From: Nemania diffusa
Taxonomy: Eukaryota > Ascomycota > Sordariomycetes > Xylariales > Xylariaceae
NCBI GenBank assembly: GCA_038501195.1
Contig: JBBPUQ010000005.1
Coordinates: 4,898,001 to 4,962,000 of the forward strand
Direction of reading: 5' to 3'
DNA length: 64,000 bases
Shown here: positions 10,201 through 21,896 of the stretch, in pieces
How positions within the stretch are numbered: the first letter of the stretch is position 1
Layout: each line of letters opens with the position of its first letter
Translations under genes and position numbers: made by a program
Notes under the pieces: model-generated
Seen by the model: the letters and a program-made list of their open reading frames with translations, nothing else
Told to the model about the DNA's origin: nothing
Database searches by the model: none

Positions 10201-13200
10201 CGGGGCTGTGCGACCATAAAACTACCGAGATGAGGTTGCGTTGACGACTCTGGTAGCACGCCACCAAGCCCCTGGAAACCTACAGCGCTGAGCTCTTTCT
10301 CCCACCGGCCTCGAGACACGTAAGGCTCGTCTACTCTCCCGTCCTCGGCACCACACCACCAACTTGGCAAGATACCCAAGACATATTTGATCCAAGCTAA
10401 GCCTTCCTTTGGCTGCTGCATCACGAGATGACCGCCGGGCTTCAAAAGCTTGCGGGCATGGCTCAAGGCTTTGTTCAGGTCGGGCGCCAAGTGTATCACG
10501 TCAGCTGCAATGATTAAGTCGAAAGACTGGTCCGCAAAATCTTGCTCAGCCGGGTCCTTGCTGATGTCGAAGACGGTGAAATCGATGTTGCTCGCCCCTG
10601 TAAAGTTCTCCTTCGCTGAAGTTACGAAGGTCGACAAGGTGTTGGCGTAGACATACTTTGAACAGATGGACTGACCGTCCGCGCGCTCAAGCTGGGCTAG
10701 TATGCCGGCTGTGTTCGACGGACCCTGGCCGACTGCGAGCTCGAGAACGTGCAAATTGGGTCGGCTGTGTCCCAGTAATTGAATGAGTTCATCTGCGTTG
10801 TACGACGTCAAGAGAGATTTGAGATGGTCGAAGGCATCGTTGGTGGTTAAGACGGCCATGGGGTTCTTGGTTCCCGAGGTAATCGACTTTATGTTCTCAC
10901 AGACCAGGGCGATTGCGTTGGCTCCAGGGGCGGCAGGGGTTCCAGCGAGTTCCTTGACCAATCTATCCATGCGGCTGGATAGCTCGGGCAAGCCAACATC
11001 GCGGAGAGCCGGGATGGCTTGCTTTCCAAGCCATGATCTATACTTCTCTATGTTTTCATGTTGAGTGCCTGACCCGTTCACTCCATTAGTGTGCGAGAGA
11101 GAACGCTGGGAGACAGCAATAGCTAGGTTTCCCAAGGTCTCCAATTTTCCCAAGTACTTTGTGAGGTCTTGGGCGGGCTGAACCAACTGGCCGATTTGCT
11201 TCAAGTCAACTTGTGGCACCCATTCTATGCGTGCTGCCAGTGGGATCTGTCCATCCTGGTTGGAATCAACGTTCTGGGCTAGTGGGAAGACGGCCACTCC
11301 GGATACGCTGACCACCGTTTTACCACCTACGATGGCTGATCCTGCACCGATGTACCCATCATCCTTGCGCACGCTCGTTGCATAGATCGTGACATCATCG
11401 GCATTTGGTGGACAGCGTGACAGAGAAATCGATGCTAGAGTGGCAGGGATCAGCTGCATCAGGTTATATCTCATACCGCGATGCACTGCTCCACTCAATA
11501 ACTGCAGATACGCGTCGACGATAATGGGGTGGACGTGGTAGTTGGCCTCATCGCCGTGCCAATTGTTCCGTCCCTTGCCCATGGCTTTGCCCATGGGGCC
11601 TCCCACGTTGGTCGATACCTCGTCGACCGCTTCGAAATGGTATCCATAACCAGATCCTGAACGACGTCCACGTTCGTACCAATTCTTGACAGACACCTTG
11701 TGCGTCAATTCTTCTTCGGGAATCGGGGTACTCTTCAGACTGGTCGCGGTAGAGGCGCGGACTTCTCCAAAACAGTGCTTCGTCCACCCGTGGCCGTTGT
11801 GCGATGCGATGGAGAACTCCCACCACTGGCTGTCTTGGGTATCTGTCAGGCGGAGACGCCCTAAGGTGGTGACTACTTCCGTGGGCGCCTCCTCATGAAG
11901 TACGAGGGCGGTGCTTACGTTGACATTTCGGAGATCGCAGCCGTCTTGAACTCCGGAGATCTGCCGAATGGCTTCCGCAGCGATCGAAATGTACCCGGCG
12001 AAGGGAAAGACGATGTCCTTCCTGACCTTATGGTCGCGCAGCCAAGGGGCGTTCTCGATATGCATGATGTTTCGCCAAACCGGCTGGAAGCTGGAGGTCT
12101 CTGGGACCCTGGCGCCGAGGAGGTCGTGGTAGTTGTGCTCCCTCAGACGCCATTCCTTAGACACTCTGGACTCCCACCAGTAACGCCGCTGGTGGTTCCA
12201 AGGGTAAACAGGGAGGCCGGGAACTAGTTTGCCGTCAGGCATCAGTGCTTTGAAATCTACCTGACACTTCTGTGCCCAGAGATGTCCGGCGGCACTGAGG
12301 AATCCCTCCGCGCTGTTTTGCCGACGCGTGACGGTGGGGACATGGAGCAACGCGGTTCCCTTTTGGGTCTGCACGATTTGTCGGAGAGGACCGGCAAGCG
12401 CCGCATGAGGGCCAAGTTCGAGGAATAGGAGGTTCTGGAGCGAAAATTCCGAGTCCTGGAGCATAGATGAGACCGCGTCGTTAAAGAGCACGGGGGATTC
12501 CAGGTTCATTCGCCAGTAACGGGGACCAAAAAGGCCATAGCTGGAGGTTTCTGGTGTGAGAAGACCTCCTGTCAGACTCGAGAAGAAAGGGATGGTCGCG
12601 GTTTGCCCAGTGATTCCTGCTTCTTTCATGGCAAGGTAATAAGAATCACCGACCTCGGTCATGTGATGAGAGTGGTAGGCTTTGGTAATCTTGAGTACTG
12701 AGGTTTGGATAGTGGGATGATCCTCTTTGATGTGACTGAGGACGTCGTGTAGTTCGGGGGTGTCGCCTGACAGAGTGACACTTGACGGCGAGTTATCGCA
12801 AGCGACTACGACCCCTGGAACAAGGTACTTCTGTGCCTCCTTCCTTCCTAGCCCTACAGCCGCCATAGACCCGGCCTTCGTCTGCGCCTTAGACGCAACT
12901 CCACGGAAAAAGGCTGCGACGATAGCATCCTTGGCTGTGAGGCCACCTGCAGCGTATGCGGCGGCAATTTCACCACTGGAATGTCCCACGACAGCGGCGG
13001 GCTTGACACCGATGGCCGTGAAAGAGTCTACCAGGGCGAGCTGAAGGGCGGTGCATAAGGGCTGAGAAAACTCGGCATCATTGACGCGACTTGTCCGAAC
13101 CGGCTTGAGAAGTTCTTCTTCAATCGTCCAGTCGGGAGATGATGTGCCCAGATCTTGTAAGTATGCGTCTAGAGACCTGATGGTACGCTTGAAGGTGGCG

Positions 13201-14990
13201 TTCGATTGCAGAAGCTCCTTGCCCATCTGGGGCCATTGGGCTCCCTGGCCAGTGAATACCATGACCACTGCGGGAGCCTTTGGCCCTGTAGTAGGGGTAA
13301 CAGCTGCACCCATTCCGTCACTGGTTGCGATAGAGAAACCTCGGACGGGGAGCTGCTCTCTTCCGGTGGCAAGAGTGTACGCAATATCCTGTTGAGATAC
13401 GCCATCGGGGATGTTGGTCAGGTACTCTTTGTACTGCTCAACCAGGCTCTTGTGGGACTGAGGGTCGTTTGCAGAAAACAGAAGAATCTGAGGGCCTTCG
13501 GGGGCCTTAGCCGCGACACCATTGGAGCTGTAGGGAGAGACTTTCCAGGATGCCGCCGATTCAAGAATTACGTGGGCATTGGCGCCGCCAACACCGAAGG
13601 AGTTGACACTAACGCGCTCATCCCGTCCAGCGGGCCACTCCAAAGCTTCTGTAGGGACCTTTAGCTGACCCGCCTCGAAAGGTATCTTTTTGCTCGCGGG
13701 CAGGTTCTTGATGTTGGGTGGGATGGTGCGGTGTTCTAGTGCCATCACAGCCTTTAACAAAGCAGTCAGGCCAGAAGCGCCCTCTCCATGACCCAAATTA
13801 GGCTTGACAGAGCCTATGTGCACTCCTCCAGATTTGCCGAAAATTCTTGCAATGGCTTCTGTCTCAATCGGGTCTCCAACTGGGGTGCCGGTGCCGTGGC
13901 ACTCGAAGAATCCAGTGCGCGCTATATCTGCCTCTGATATACCCGCTAACTCGTATGTGCGTCGGATAAGAGTCTCTTGGGCGGCAGAACTTGGCATGCT
14001 CATGCCAGGCGTCTTTCCATCACCATTAGTGGCTGTGCCGACAACCACAGCTCGAATAGGGTTGCCATCACGTATGGCGTCCTTCAAAGGTTTGACGTAG
14101 ATGGCTACCACGCCTTCCGCTCTAGCGTACCCATTGGCCGTGGAGGAGAAAGTCTTACATGACCCATCCGGGCTCAGGGTGCCGCTCTCAGATATATCCG
14201 CAGTCAAGGCCGGGGCCATCAAGAGACTGGTACCGGCAACAATAGCGGAGGTGGCGTCTCCTTTAGCAATTGCTGCACATGCTTCATTCAGACAGACAAG
14301 ACTGGAAGAGCAGGCGGATCGAAGACTCATGCTATTGACGAAGTTAGTGAATAACATACAGCGAAGACTAAATATCAAGGTTCAAGAATCTTACGTCGGT
14401 CCCCGAAGGTCCATCTCATACGAGACACGGTTGGCAGTAGCGAAATCATGGGTTGTTCCGACTGTGTACACGCCGTATCTTTGGGATTCCTTTTGGGTCA
14501 CATCGTACCAGTCATTACCGAAGGATCCAACGTAGACCCCTACGTCTTTCCCTCTCCAGCCGGTCTCGCCAGAATCGTCAATGCATTCACGGGAGACCTC
14601 GAGTAGGATACGCTGTTGAGGATCCAAACGCTCGGCTTCACTCTTGGCAATGGAGAAAAACGAGGTATCGAGAGCCCCGAGATCGACACTTTCATCAAGA
14701 AAGTAGCCATACTCGCTGGCAACTGCGCCCGGCTTCTTCACCGGTGCGTTGTAACCCGTGTACCTTGTCTCCGGGACAGGAACTCGGGCATCGCCCTTGG
14801 CCATTATGAACTCCCATAGATCGGCGGGCGAGTTGACCTTGCCAGGGAGGCGGCAAGCCATGCCACAGATGGCGATGGGAAGAAACTGGGGGCCATGACC
14901 ATTGACGCCGTTGGCACCGTTGACGTTATTTGTCTCGGGGGACGAGGTGGCCGGGTCGTTGCCGTTGGTATGTACAACTGTTGGATGCAT
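7258..14990 (-). CDS. Highly reducing iterative polyketide synthase, KS-AT-DH-MT-ER-KR-ACP
   Basis: Exons (complement): 14395-14990, 9516-14331, 9174-9464, 8691-9106, 7258-8629; 2496 aa; introns of 63, 51, 67 and 61 bases with GT..AG ends. The junctions restore conserved motifs (GLNFR|DVLVAAG; QKGQ|TILIHSACGGVG). It builds a reduced polyketide from malonyl-CoA. KS: nucleophile Cys206 in SACSSSL, His344 in HGTGT, His380 in KPNLGH. AT: GHSSGE, Ser650. DH: His966 and Asp1138 present, but the usual Gly after His is Lys970 and the Gly after Pro975 is Phe976. MT: SAM motif degraded to ELAVGQG (1396-1402). ER: GGVG at 1910-1913, so it is probably active. KR: GGLGGLG (2120-2126) and Tyr2261 in YAAAN. 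ACP: Ser2450 in GLDSM. There is no thioesterase, reductase or condensation domain, so release must come from elsewhere; the divergent alpha-oxoamine synthase is the obvious candidate. A TATA-like stretch lies at 15105-15119 on the coding strand's upstream side. Confidence 0.96.
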
Positions 14991-16380
14991 AGCGAAAGAG
15001 AACTGCTAATTACAGCGATGGTAAAAAGAAATTGAATCTTGAAACTCGTAAAGTGCTAAAGAGCTTGATTTTGAAGGCTAGAGATGAAATGGCCGCTTCC
15101 TTGACAATATAATTATATTCGCTTAGGGAGCTACAGCTACTTATAGATCTTGATAACCATGCTGTGGCCATCTCAAAGATACGCACGAATACGGCCCCCC
15201 CGCCAAAGCCTTCAAATCCTCTGAGGCCCTTCTACTTGTCATCTATCCTGCTCCAAACATCTGCGCTAAAGTAACTAGGTCTATCAAGTTTTAGTGCATT
15301 AATAAGCGAACATCCTACATGTATTTTACTAGAAACTTATGAATATTATCTAATATCTCTGTCTTTGCTCTCTCGTGCCATTGGCTATGATACCGCAAAA
15401 AGCCCGTATATTTTCACCTTTGATCGTAAAATACCTCATTTTCCCTCTCGTTTTCTAAATAAGGTCAGGCTTCCCACGAGGCTCTGCTAGGGCCATTCTA
15501 GGACCTTACGATATCACATTAAGACCAAGTTCTCGCCGCTTACCTGTTCATCGGTGTTCTGAATCCTCCAACTAGGATGACACGTAAATATTGGCTCGTA
15601 TGTCCGTAGAACTTACAGACAAGGGTGATGGCCCAATGATGACGGGTGTTGATATTATGGCCCCATCTCTATACCGACGTCTTCCCATCAGTAATCCGAA
15701 TCCTTGAACTGCAATGATACTTCAATGTTCGGTCCTTCGTCTGCAAAGCTTGCAGATGAGAGCTATGGTACAACCACCCCGGCTAAGTGCAGGTAATACA
15801 AGCGCAGGATCGCGTTCTAGCCACGGATTTGACAGTCAGCAAGTGGGAACTGGCTGTTCCTCACGCCCTTGCAGCTGAACATGCAGTGTCAGACAGCGCC
15901 ACGTGAGCCGATCGAGCAACACAATAAGGCCATTACCGTACATAGTAGTGTGGCACAGCGTGCTCTCTGGAAAGATGACATGAAATAGCCTATTATGATC
16001 AAACTGGCGGACCCAGTAAAGGATTAAAGAACAATATAGAGCCCACCTGCATGGGCCGACGGTGGGCCGGGTATAGCAATACCGACAAAACTAAAAGAAA
16101 CGCTAAAAATACCGAATTTGCCCCACTTTATATGTCGGTCGACAAGGCTTTTTCTTACCTGCATACAATTGCATTGTCACTTCGGTAGCTGCTGTAGCAA
16201 GTGTAAGTGGCGAGACTATGAGGCTCGCTACTCTCTGCAGAACAAGCCTAACGATAACAGCAGTAACAACAACAATATCAACTGTTTTCCCGCCTTTTGT
16301 TCTATTTGTGGAATAAAAAAAAAGCATTAAAAGCCAAATTGCTAGTCCGGTTATACGGGCGGCGGCTCGGCGGCTTATTT
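14991..16380. promoter_or_regulatory. Divergent PKS/synthase intergenic region, left part
   Basis: This is the upstream region of the PKS, which starts at 14990 on the - strand. It has a TATA-like AT stretch at 15105-15119, a CACGTG box near 15900, and a short perfect inverted repeat GCCCACC/GGTGGGC (16041-16047 and 16061-16067) flanking a GGGCCGAC core. I see no coding region. Specific regulator sites are inferred only from these motifs. Confidence 0.4.
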
Positions 16381-17640
16381 TATTATGATTTTTTAAATGT
16401 ATAAAGATGATTTATAAAAGTTGTTTGTTTGAAATATTTAAAATAAATATAGTTATTTTATTAATCGTAATATATATAGTTTAATTATATATTTAAATGT
16501 AAATTAAATATTAAATTTTATATTATATAAAAATAATTAACAAATGTAAAAATATTATTAAGCCACTGCGTTAAATGTTTATTAACTTTAAATATTGCAT
16601 TTTTAACACTAGTTTATATAACTTTAGCTTATATTATAGCTATATAATTAGCTAACGTGACTTATAGTTACGCTTTAACTGTTAAGTTTGTAAATCGCGT
16701 TTGTTATAATATATAACTACACATATTTTAATAATAATTTATTTATTTGTTTTGTATAATGTTTTTAAAACAAGCTTTATATAAAATTAATTAAAAAAGA
16801 GAATGATTTATAATAAGTTTTATATATTAAATTATAAACTGTTTAACTTTAATATATACAATATTTAAATATATTTATATATAAATATATATATTATAAA
16901 TTAAAATTTATTAAAAATATTTAATAAATTATTTTTTTAAACTTTAAACATTTTAATAATAAATTAATATTTAAACATGTAGAACATATATTAATAACTA
17001 AATTATAAATAGTTAAAAGATTTAAAGTTATGTATATATATATAAACGTTAAATAATTAAAAACTTAATATGTATATATTTTTTATTTCTTTAATTATAT
17101 TTTTTATATATTTAAAAAATTATTATATATATATATATAATATAAACTTAAATATATAAATATATTACAAACTATAATAATTTTTAATAAACTTTTAATA
17201 TATATATATTAAATAATTTAATAAACTTTATTATATTTTTTTAAAAAAAAAAGTTTATATTGTTAATTTTATATATTTAAGTTATTATGATATATTTTAT
17301 TATTATTGATTTTATAGTTTAAAATTATAATTAATATATTAAATTTTAAAGCTTTTTTTTTTAACTTTTTTAAAATTATTAACTATTTTATTTTATATTA
17401 ATTAAACCTTTTAAACATATAAAAATATAAAATTTATTATTATAAATAAATAATACAACGTTTTAATATAACTTTAATATATTATTATAACTTGCATAGT
17501 TTTTTTTATTTTTTACTTTTAGCTTTTTGTTTAATTTTTGCAATATTTTACTAAAATGAAAAACGACAATTTAACTAAGTAAAGGCATTATTTATTATAG
17601 AAATTTAAAGCGTATGCTGTTAGATTAGTACCTATAAAAT
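16381..17640. repeat. AT-rich block inside the divergent promoter
   Basis: The composition drops abruptly after a GC-rich stretch (GGCGGCTCGGCGGCTTA, ending about 16377) to almost pure A/T for 1.26 kb, then returns to normal near 17640. It contains no ORF. The few surviving cytosines are nearly all preceded by A or G, as in the desert from 25 kb. It is most likely an old transposon remnant erased by deamination, inserted between the PKS and the alpha-oxoamine synthase. Confidence 0.65.
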
Positions 17641-18116
17641 ACACAATAATAATGTACATGACAATTATCCTTTGGCGCCGTGGTAAATCCAACAATTAAG
17701 AGTCTGTTTTTCGGAGCTGACCTCGGTTATAACCGTCATATGCAGGTGGGCTTGAGATGTGCCAGTTCAATTAATCGAAAGCAGCAGGGTCGCTTATTAA
17801 GGCGGTGAGAAAGTTTAACAAATACCATTTGTGCTATTCTAGGACTTATGCACGATCCGTTTCATGGTTGGCAGTCCATCATCCTCATACTTTGATTACA
17901 GATCAAGGCTTCGGGCCTTCCCTCGGTGCTCTAGTAACGATCTCTTGCTGTTCAAGAAAAGGGGGTATATGGGCACCCTCCCAATCTTGAACATATCAAA
18001 CAAAATCGATTTCCGAGACCGAGTAGTTTTTCTTCTAATCTACATCTTCCGAGCTCCCTCGCTCTATTTCCAATTCAACGCAGGCGCCGTGTCTTTGAAA
18101 ACTTATACTTATCATC
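17641..18116 (+). promoter_or_regulatory. Upstream region of the alpha-oxoamine synthase
   Basis: This 476-base stretch of normal composition lies between the AT block and the synthase ATG. It should hold the synthase promoter. I see no strong TATA box, and no conserved coding upstream of the chosen ATG. Confidence 0.35.
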
Positions 18117-19643
18117 ATGTATGCCGAATTGCTTGTAAAGGCGCTTGCGGAGGATGATCGTCTCAAAGGCCCGTCGATGAAGAACCAGCCTGCCTTCTTC
18201 CGCAATCTTGAGAAGGTGCTGGACAGTCGTCGACAGAGCCATTCACTCATAGGCCTCAAGCCTAGGTGGGACAGCAGTGTCTACGACTTCACAACTTGCG
18301 ACTCTCTATCCCTGTCGCGCTCTGGTCGTCTGCGTGAGGCTTTCTTGGCTGAGCTCGCAAAGCACCCTGACTTCGATTTTTGTGCGAGCGGCTCTCGGCC
18401 AATGTACGGCAACTACGATTACATAAACCAGGTTGAACAGGAGATTGCCGACTTCCACGGAGCTGAGGGAGCCTACATCACGCATTCAGGCTTCGCAGCT
18501 AACGTTAGTGTCCTATCAGGGGTCCCTCAGCCCGGCGACGCCATTGTCTACGACGAGCTAGTCCACGCCAGTAGCCATGAAGGGTTTCACCTCAGCTTAG
18601 CCGAGTATAAGCTTCCATTTCGCCATAATGACGCAGAGTCCCTCCGTGATGTTTTAATATCTCTCAAAGACAAAAAGTCCGAGTTCCGAACCGGGGCGCG
18701 GTCCATTCTTATCTGCCTTGAGTCCGTCTACAGCATGGATGGAGATATCTGCAATCTCCAGGAGATTATTGACGTCGCAAAGGAGGAATTCCCTCTAGGC
18801 AACGCCCAATTTGTCATTGACGAGGCTCATAGTATCGGCACCATTGGCGAAAGAGGCAGAGGACTGGTGTCCGAGCTAGGAGTTGAGAAGGATATTGCCA
18901 TCCGAGTCCACGTAGCAGGCAAGGCGCTCGGTTCAGTTGGTGGTAATTATGCACCATGCTCACTGACGTCTTAAACAGCGTAAGCTGACGATCTCCATTT
19001 AGGTATTGTTTTGTGCAACAAATCGGTCCGCTATGCGATGTTGAACTTTGCCCGGTCCGTGACCTTCAGCAGTGCTCCATCCTTCGCCGTGGTCGCGTCC
19101 ATTCGCGTCGGATATCAGCTACTGATTACTGGCCAGACAAAAGAGGTGAGGCTCTCATTCTGAGTGATATCGGAACAGCTATCCTAAACAGATGCTAACT
19201 TTTTGCCCCTACACAAGGCTCAAGACCAAGTGCAGCGCAACGTGAAATATTTTTTCAACAAGTTGACCAGCAGTCCGGTTTGGGACCAGGCCATTGAAAC
19301 CGGGCTTCTTTCAATTCCGCTCCTTGACACTGAGTGGGAGCAGACGCCGTATCTCTCGCATATTGTCCCGCTACTAACACGCACTGGGCACGAGTTATTC
19401 CTATTCTGGCAGCTGGTCCTGAATAACATCAATGCCTATCCTATGCAATTCCCAGTAGTTCCCAAGGGGAAGAACAGAATGCGATTGATGTTCCACGCTC
19501 ACAACACTTCGGAACAAATCGACAAGCTCGTGTCGACTATTCTCGACTGGGCAAGTGAGATGTTGGACATCGAAAAAGGCGCTGTAACTCACGCACTACC
19601 GGAAGCAGCGCGGCAGGTCTACTCAATGCAGATTGTCAACTAG
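18117..19643 (+). CDS. PLP-dependent alpha-oxoamine synthase (BioF/serine palmitoyltransferase fold)
   Basis: Exons 18117-18942, 19003-19145, 19218-19643; introns of 60 and 72 bases; 464 aa, close to the usual soluble-family length. The splices restore the conserved run GSVGG-IVLCNKSVRYA and the later TKE-AQDQVQ join. Family members condense an acyl thioester with an amino acid and release CO2. Visible motifs: GSRPMYGNYDYINQVE (substrate/thioester region), THSGFAAN, DELVHASS with the PLP-stacking His150, DEAHS with Asp235 (PLP N1) and His238, and the Schiff-base Lys269 in AGKALGSVGG. No membrane anchor is seen, unlike LCB1/LCB2 proteins. It is divergent from a PKS that lacks a release domain. 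I infer that it takes the chain from the PKS ACP and joins it to an amino acid, as in fumonisin and related pathways. The amino acid used cannot be read from the sequence. An ordinary biotin-type role is less likely in this context. Confidence 0.93.
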
Positions 19644-19819
19644 CAGTGACTTGTGTAGCTTACCGCGATTGATTTATTTGGTTGTTCCTTGTCATGTTCG
19701 GTTCTGGGCCGACAATCAGTCGTTTCCGTCAGTCGTTTCCGTATTACTATGGGATTACTGATCATGGCGTTGCGCCCCTTCCCCACCGAAAGGTAGGGGG
19801 AGGGGGGTTAGGTGCGGAG
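19644..19819. other. 3' flank of the synthase with GC-rich hairpin and short duplication
   Basis: A 13-base sequence (CAGTCGTTTCCGT) is repeated back to back near 19717-19743. A hairpin with arms CCCCTTCCCCACC and GGTAGGGGGAGGGG lies around 19778-19806. It could act as a transcript end structure, but that is a guess. Confidence 0.35.
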
Positions 19820-20435
19820 GGTAATGGGAAGGTGTGGGGGGGTAAATGAGACCACTACAGTTTTAGCTAGCTTTTGTACAGCTACAGTCCTCCATTCCCA
19901 ATACAATATTTTTGCATGTCGAATTCTTTTGGTGTTCTTAGTAGAGCAATAATCGTACCGCGCCTGCAGTAGCGGAAACTGAAACCAATTGCATATTACA
20001 CAACACACTACGACACTTTGATACTTTAATCCATTATGTTGTTTATATGGCTGAATGACTGTTACTTCGATAGCATGTTATACAACGATAGATATTAAAC
20101 AAATGGTTTTAAATTGAAAATTAAAATTACATTAATTTGTTAAAATTATTTACATATAAAAAACATTAGTTTTAAGTTTATATAGCCTTTTTTCTTATAT
20201 TCAATTTTTACATAGTTTTATTAAGTTTACACTTATAATCGCTTTGTTTACGTTAGTAATGGTTTTGCTTAAAAGTTGCCGAAGTCAGCTCCCGTTTGCC
20301 CAGGAGTAGAGGGGTATGTGCAAAAGGTAATGGGAAGGTATGGGTGGTTAACAAAACCACTACAGTTTTAGCTAGCTTCTGTACGGCTACAGTTCTCCAT
20401 TCCTAATTCAACATCTTTTTTGCCTCTCGAATCCT
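19820..20435. repeat. Direct-repeat pair flanking a small AT-rich block
   Basis: Copies at about 19820-19925 and 20326-20430 share the core ACCACTACAGTTTTAGCTAG and flanks, differing mostly by C/T and G/A changes. Between them, 20080-20280 is AT-rich with no ORF. The arrangement resembles a small element with two similar ends, or a local duplication, that has suffered deamination. Confidence 0.55.
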
Positions 20436-20962
20436 CTCTGGGGGAACTTGGATCTATTGTTTTTCCTTCGTTCCCCTTCTATTTCCGTGCAGGTAGTTAG
20501 TAGGTTCAGACAACAGGGATCTGATTGGTTGTGGCTTGATGTCACCAATTCTCAAAGGGTTGATGAATACTGGCACCATCCATAGTAGGTGTCATCCAAA
20601 TTGATTCAAAATGAAACCCAAGTCACCAGCTTGTTGTAGTTTCAAATATGAAACAGTCATATTTTAACCTGCGATCAATCGCCCCGAAGCCAAAGAACAG
20701 ATTATCATAACAGAACCTGTGGAGGGATGAAGCCTATGCTCGGTTGAGCTAAGAAATAATAATCAAGTACCCGGGTGTCCGGCAATTTAGCCCAGAGGGA
20801 CAAAAGCGTGGAGCGGATGAGCAAACATAGGAGCCGATTACTGTATTACAAATGGTCCTATCTTTCAGAGGAATGATACGCTAAAACGTAGGACGCTGCG
20901 ATCCTGCCAGCATGCATCCGGATGATGTGGTGCTAATATGTGACATTGCTTACATTGCATGT
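20436..20962. other. Intergenic, nothing recognised
   Basis: Normal composition. I see no supported ORF, RNA or repeat. Confidence 0.4.
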
Positions 20963-21330
20963 TCATGGGCTTTTAGAGTAACACACCATCAATCGCTACC
21001 GGCCGCCGTCTGTCCCGGTAAGCCACTACTCTCCTACCCCCTGTTATAAGCACTAGGCAAGCCACTGTAAGCCTCTCGGGATGTAAGCCTCTCGGGATGT
21101 AAGCCACTTGGGATGTAAGCCACTCGGGAGGCGTTGAACAAGGGGTTTTCCCATGCAAGTAAGTGGCGCAGATAGGCGGTTGGCCAAGGCAGCTTCAGCG
21201 TGAGTCCTAAGGGGTCCCTTTTACTAGGCCCCTACTGCGTCCATGGGCTTTTAAAGTACCGCTTTGGCGGTAACACAACATCAATCGCTTCTAGCCGTCG
21301 TCCGTCCCGGTAAGCTCCTAGTAGCTCACC
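20963..21330. repeat. Diverged direct repeat, about 85 bp, two copies
   Basis: Copies at about 20963-21042 and 21239-21330 both run from CATGGGCTTTTA through CATCAATCGCT to CCCGGTAAGC. The second carries an extra palindrome TACCGCTTTGGCGGTA. No coding capacity is apparent. They may be pieces of one dispersed element. Confidence 0.5.
21066..21129. repeat. 16-bp minisatellite, four copies
   Basis: Four consecutive units of the form TGTAAGCCWCTYGGGA start at 21066, 21082, 21098 and 21114. The first two are identical. The unit is not a multiple of three and no ORF uses it. Confidence 0.85.
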
Positions 21331-21346
21331 GCCTCACAGGCCACCC

Positions 21347-21529
21347 TATCCCTTTAAGGGCCGCTTCGGCACAGCGACTTAAAAGTGGAATCCGTTCGCA
21401 GGCATGCTTACACCCAATTAAACTATTATCCGAGCATTATTTATACGTTTATTGGGTGTATGCATCTGTGTGAGCGGCCCCGTCATTCCACTTTTTAAGT
21501 CACCGTGCCGACGCGGCCCTTAAAGGATA
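21347..21529. mobile_element. MITE, TA target duplication, about 40-bp terminal inverted repeats
   Basis: TA at 21347-21348 and 21528-21529 bounds a 179-base body. The arms begin TCCCTTTAAGGGCCGC on the left and TCCTTTAAGGGCCGC on the right (reverse complement). They stay inverted for about 40 bases, into AGTGGAAT (21351-21391 with 21485-21526). A second, inner inverted pair TACACCCAAT/ATTGGGTGTA allows a long hairpin. No transposase. The ends match those of the element at 2605-2783. Confidence 0.8.
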
Positions 21530-21896
21530 ACAGACCATAAGAAACCGCGCTATTTCTGATAACTCCTTACTTTTATAATTTTTATAAATAGCCTTCTATG
21601 TCGAAGGGTGGTCATAGAATCAGGTAGTCTGCGATAAGGGCCTGTGAACTTACCCAACGTATTCTGCTCTGCTTCCTAAATCCTAAACCTGACTGTCTGG
21701 CTATGATTTACTTGGCGATGCTGTGCTGCTGATTGATCCATCATTCCGGGATCCCGCGGACACCGAAACACATATCTATAAATCCGATATCTGTAGGATC
21801 TCTAGTAGTCTAACCCAACAATCAGCTACTGTCCAGCTACTCTCAACTCCGACCGCCCTTCAAGTCCCTCTGTATGAGGGCTGCTTGAACTTGACC
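21530..21896 (+). promoter_or_regulatory. Upstream region of the MFS transporter
   Basis: The reading frame of exon 1 stays open upstream to 21723, but only with non-ATG starts, so this is treated as promoter and leader. No clear TATA box was found. Confidence 0.4.

Noticed and set aside
16103..16330. Small ORFs on both strands next to the AT block
   Set aside because: They overlap each other, show Asn/Cys-rich or simple sequence, and have no family features.
21723..21896. Longer N-terminus for the MFS transporter
   Set aside because: The frame is open but starts with a non-ATG codon. The ATG at 21897 has a strong ACCATGG context.
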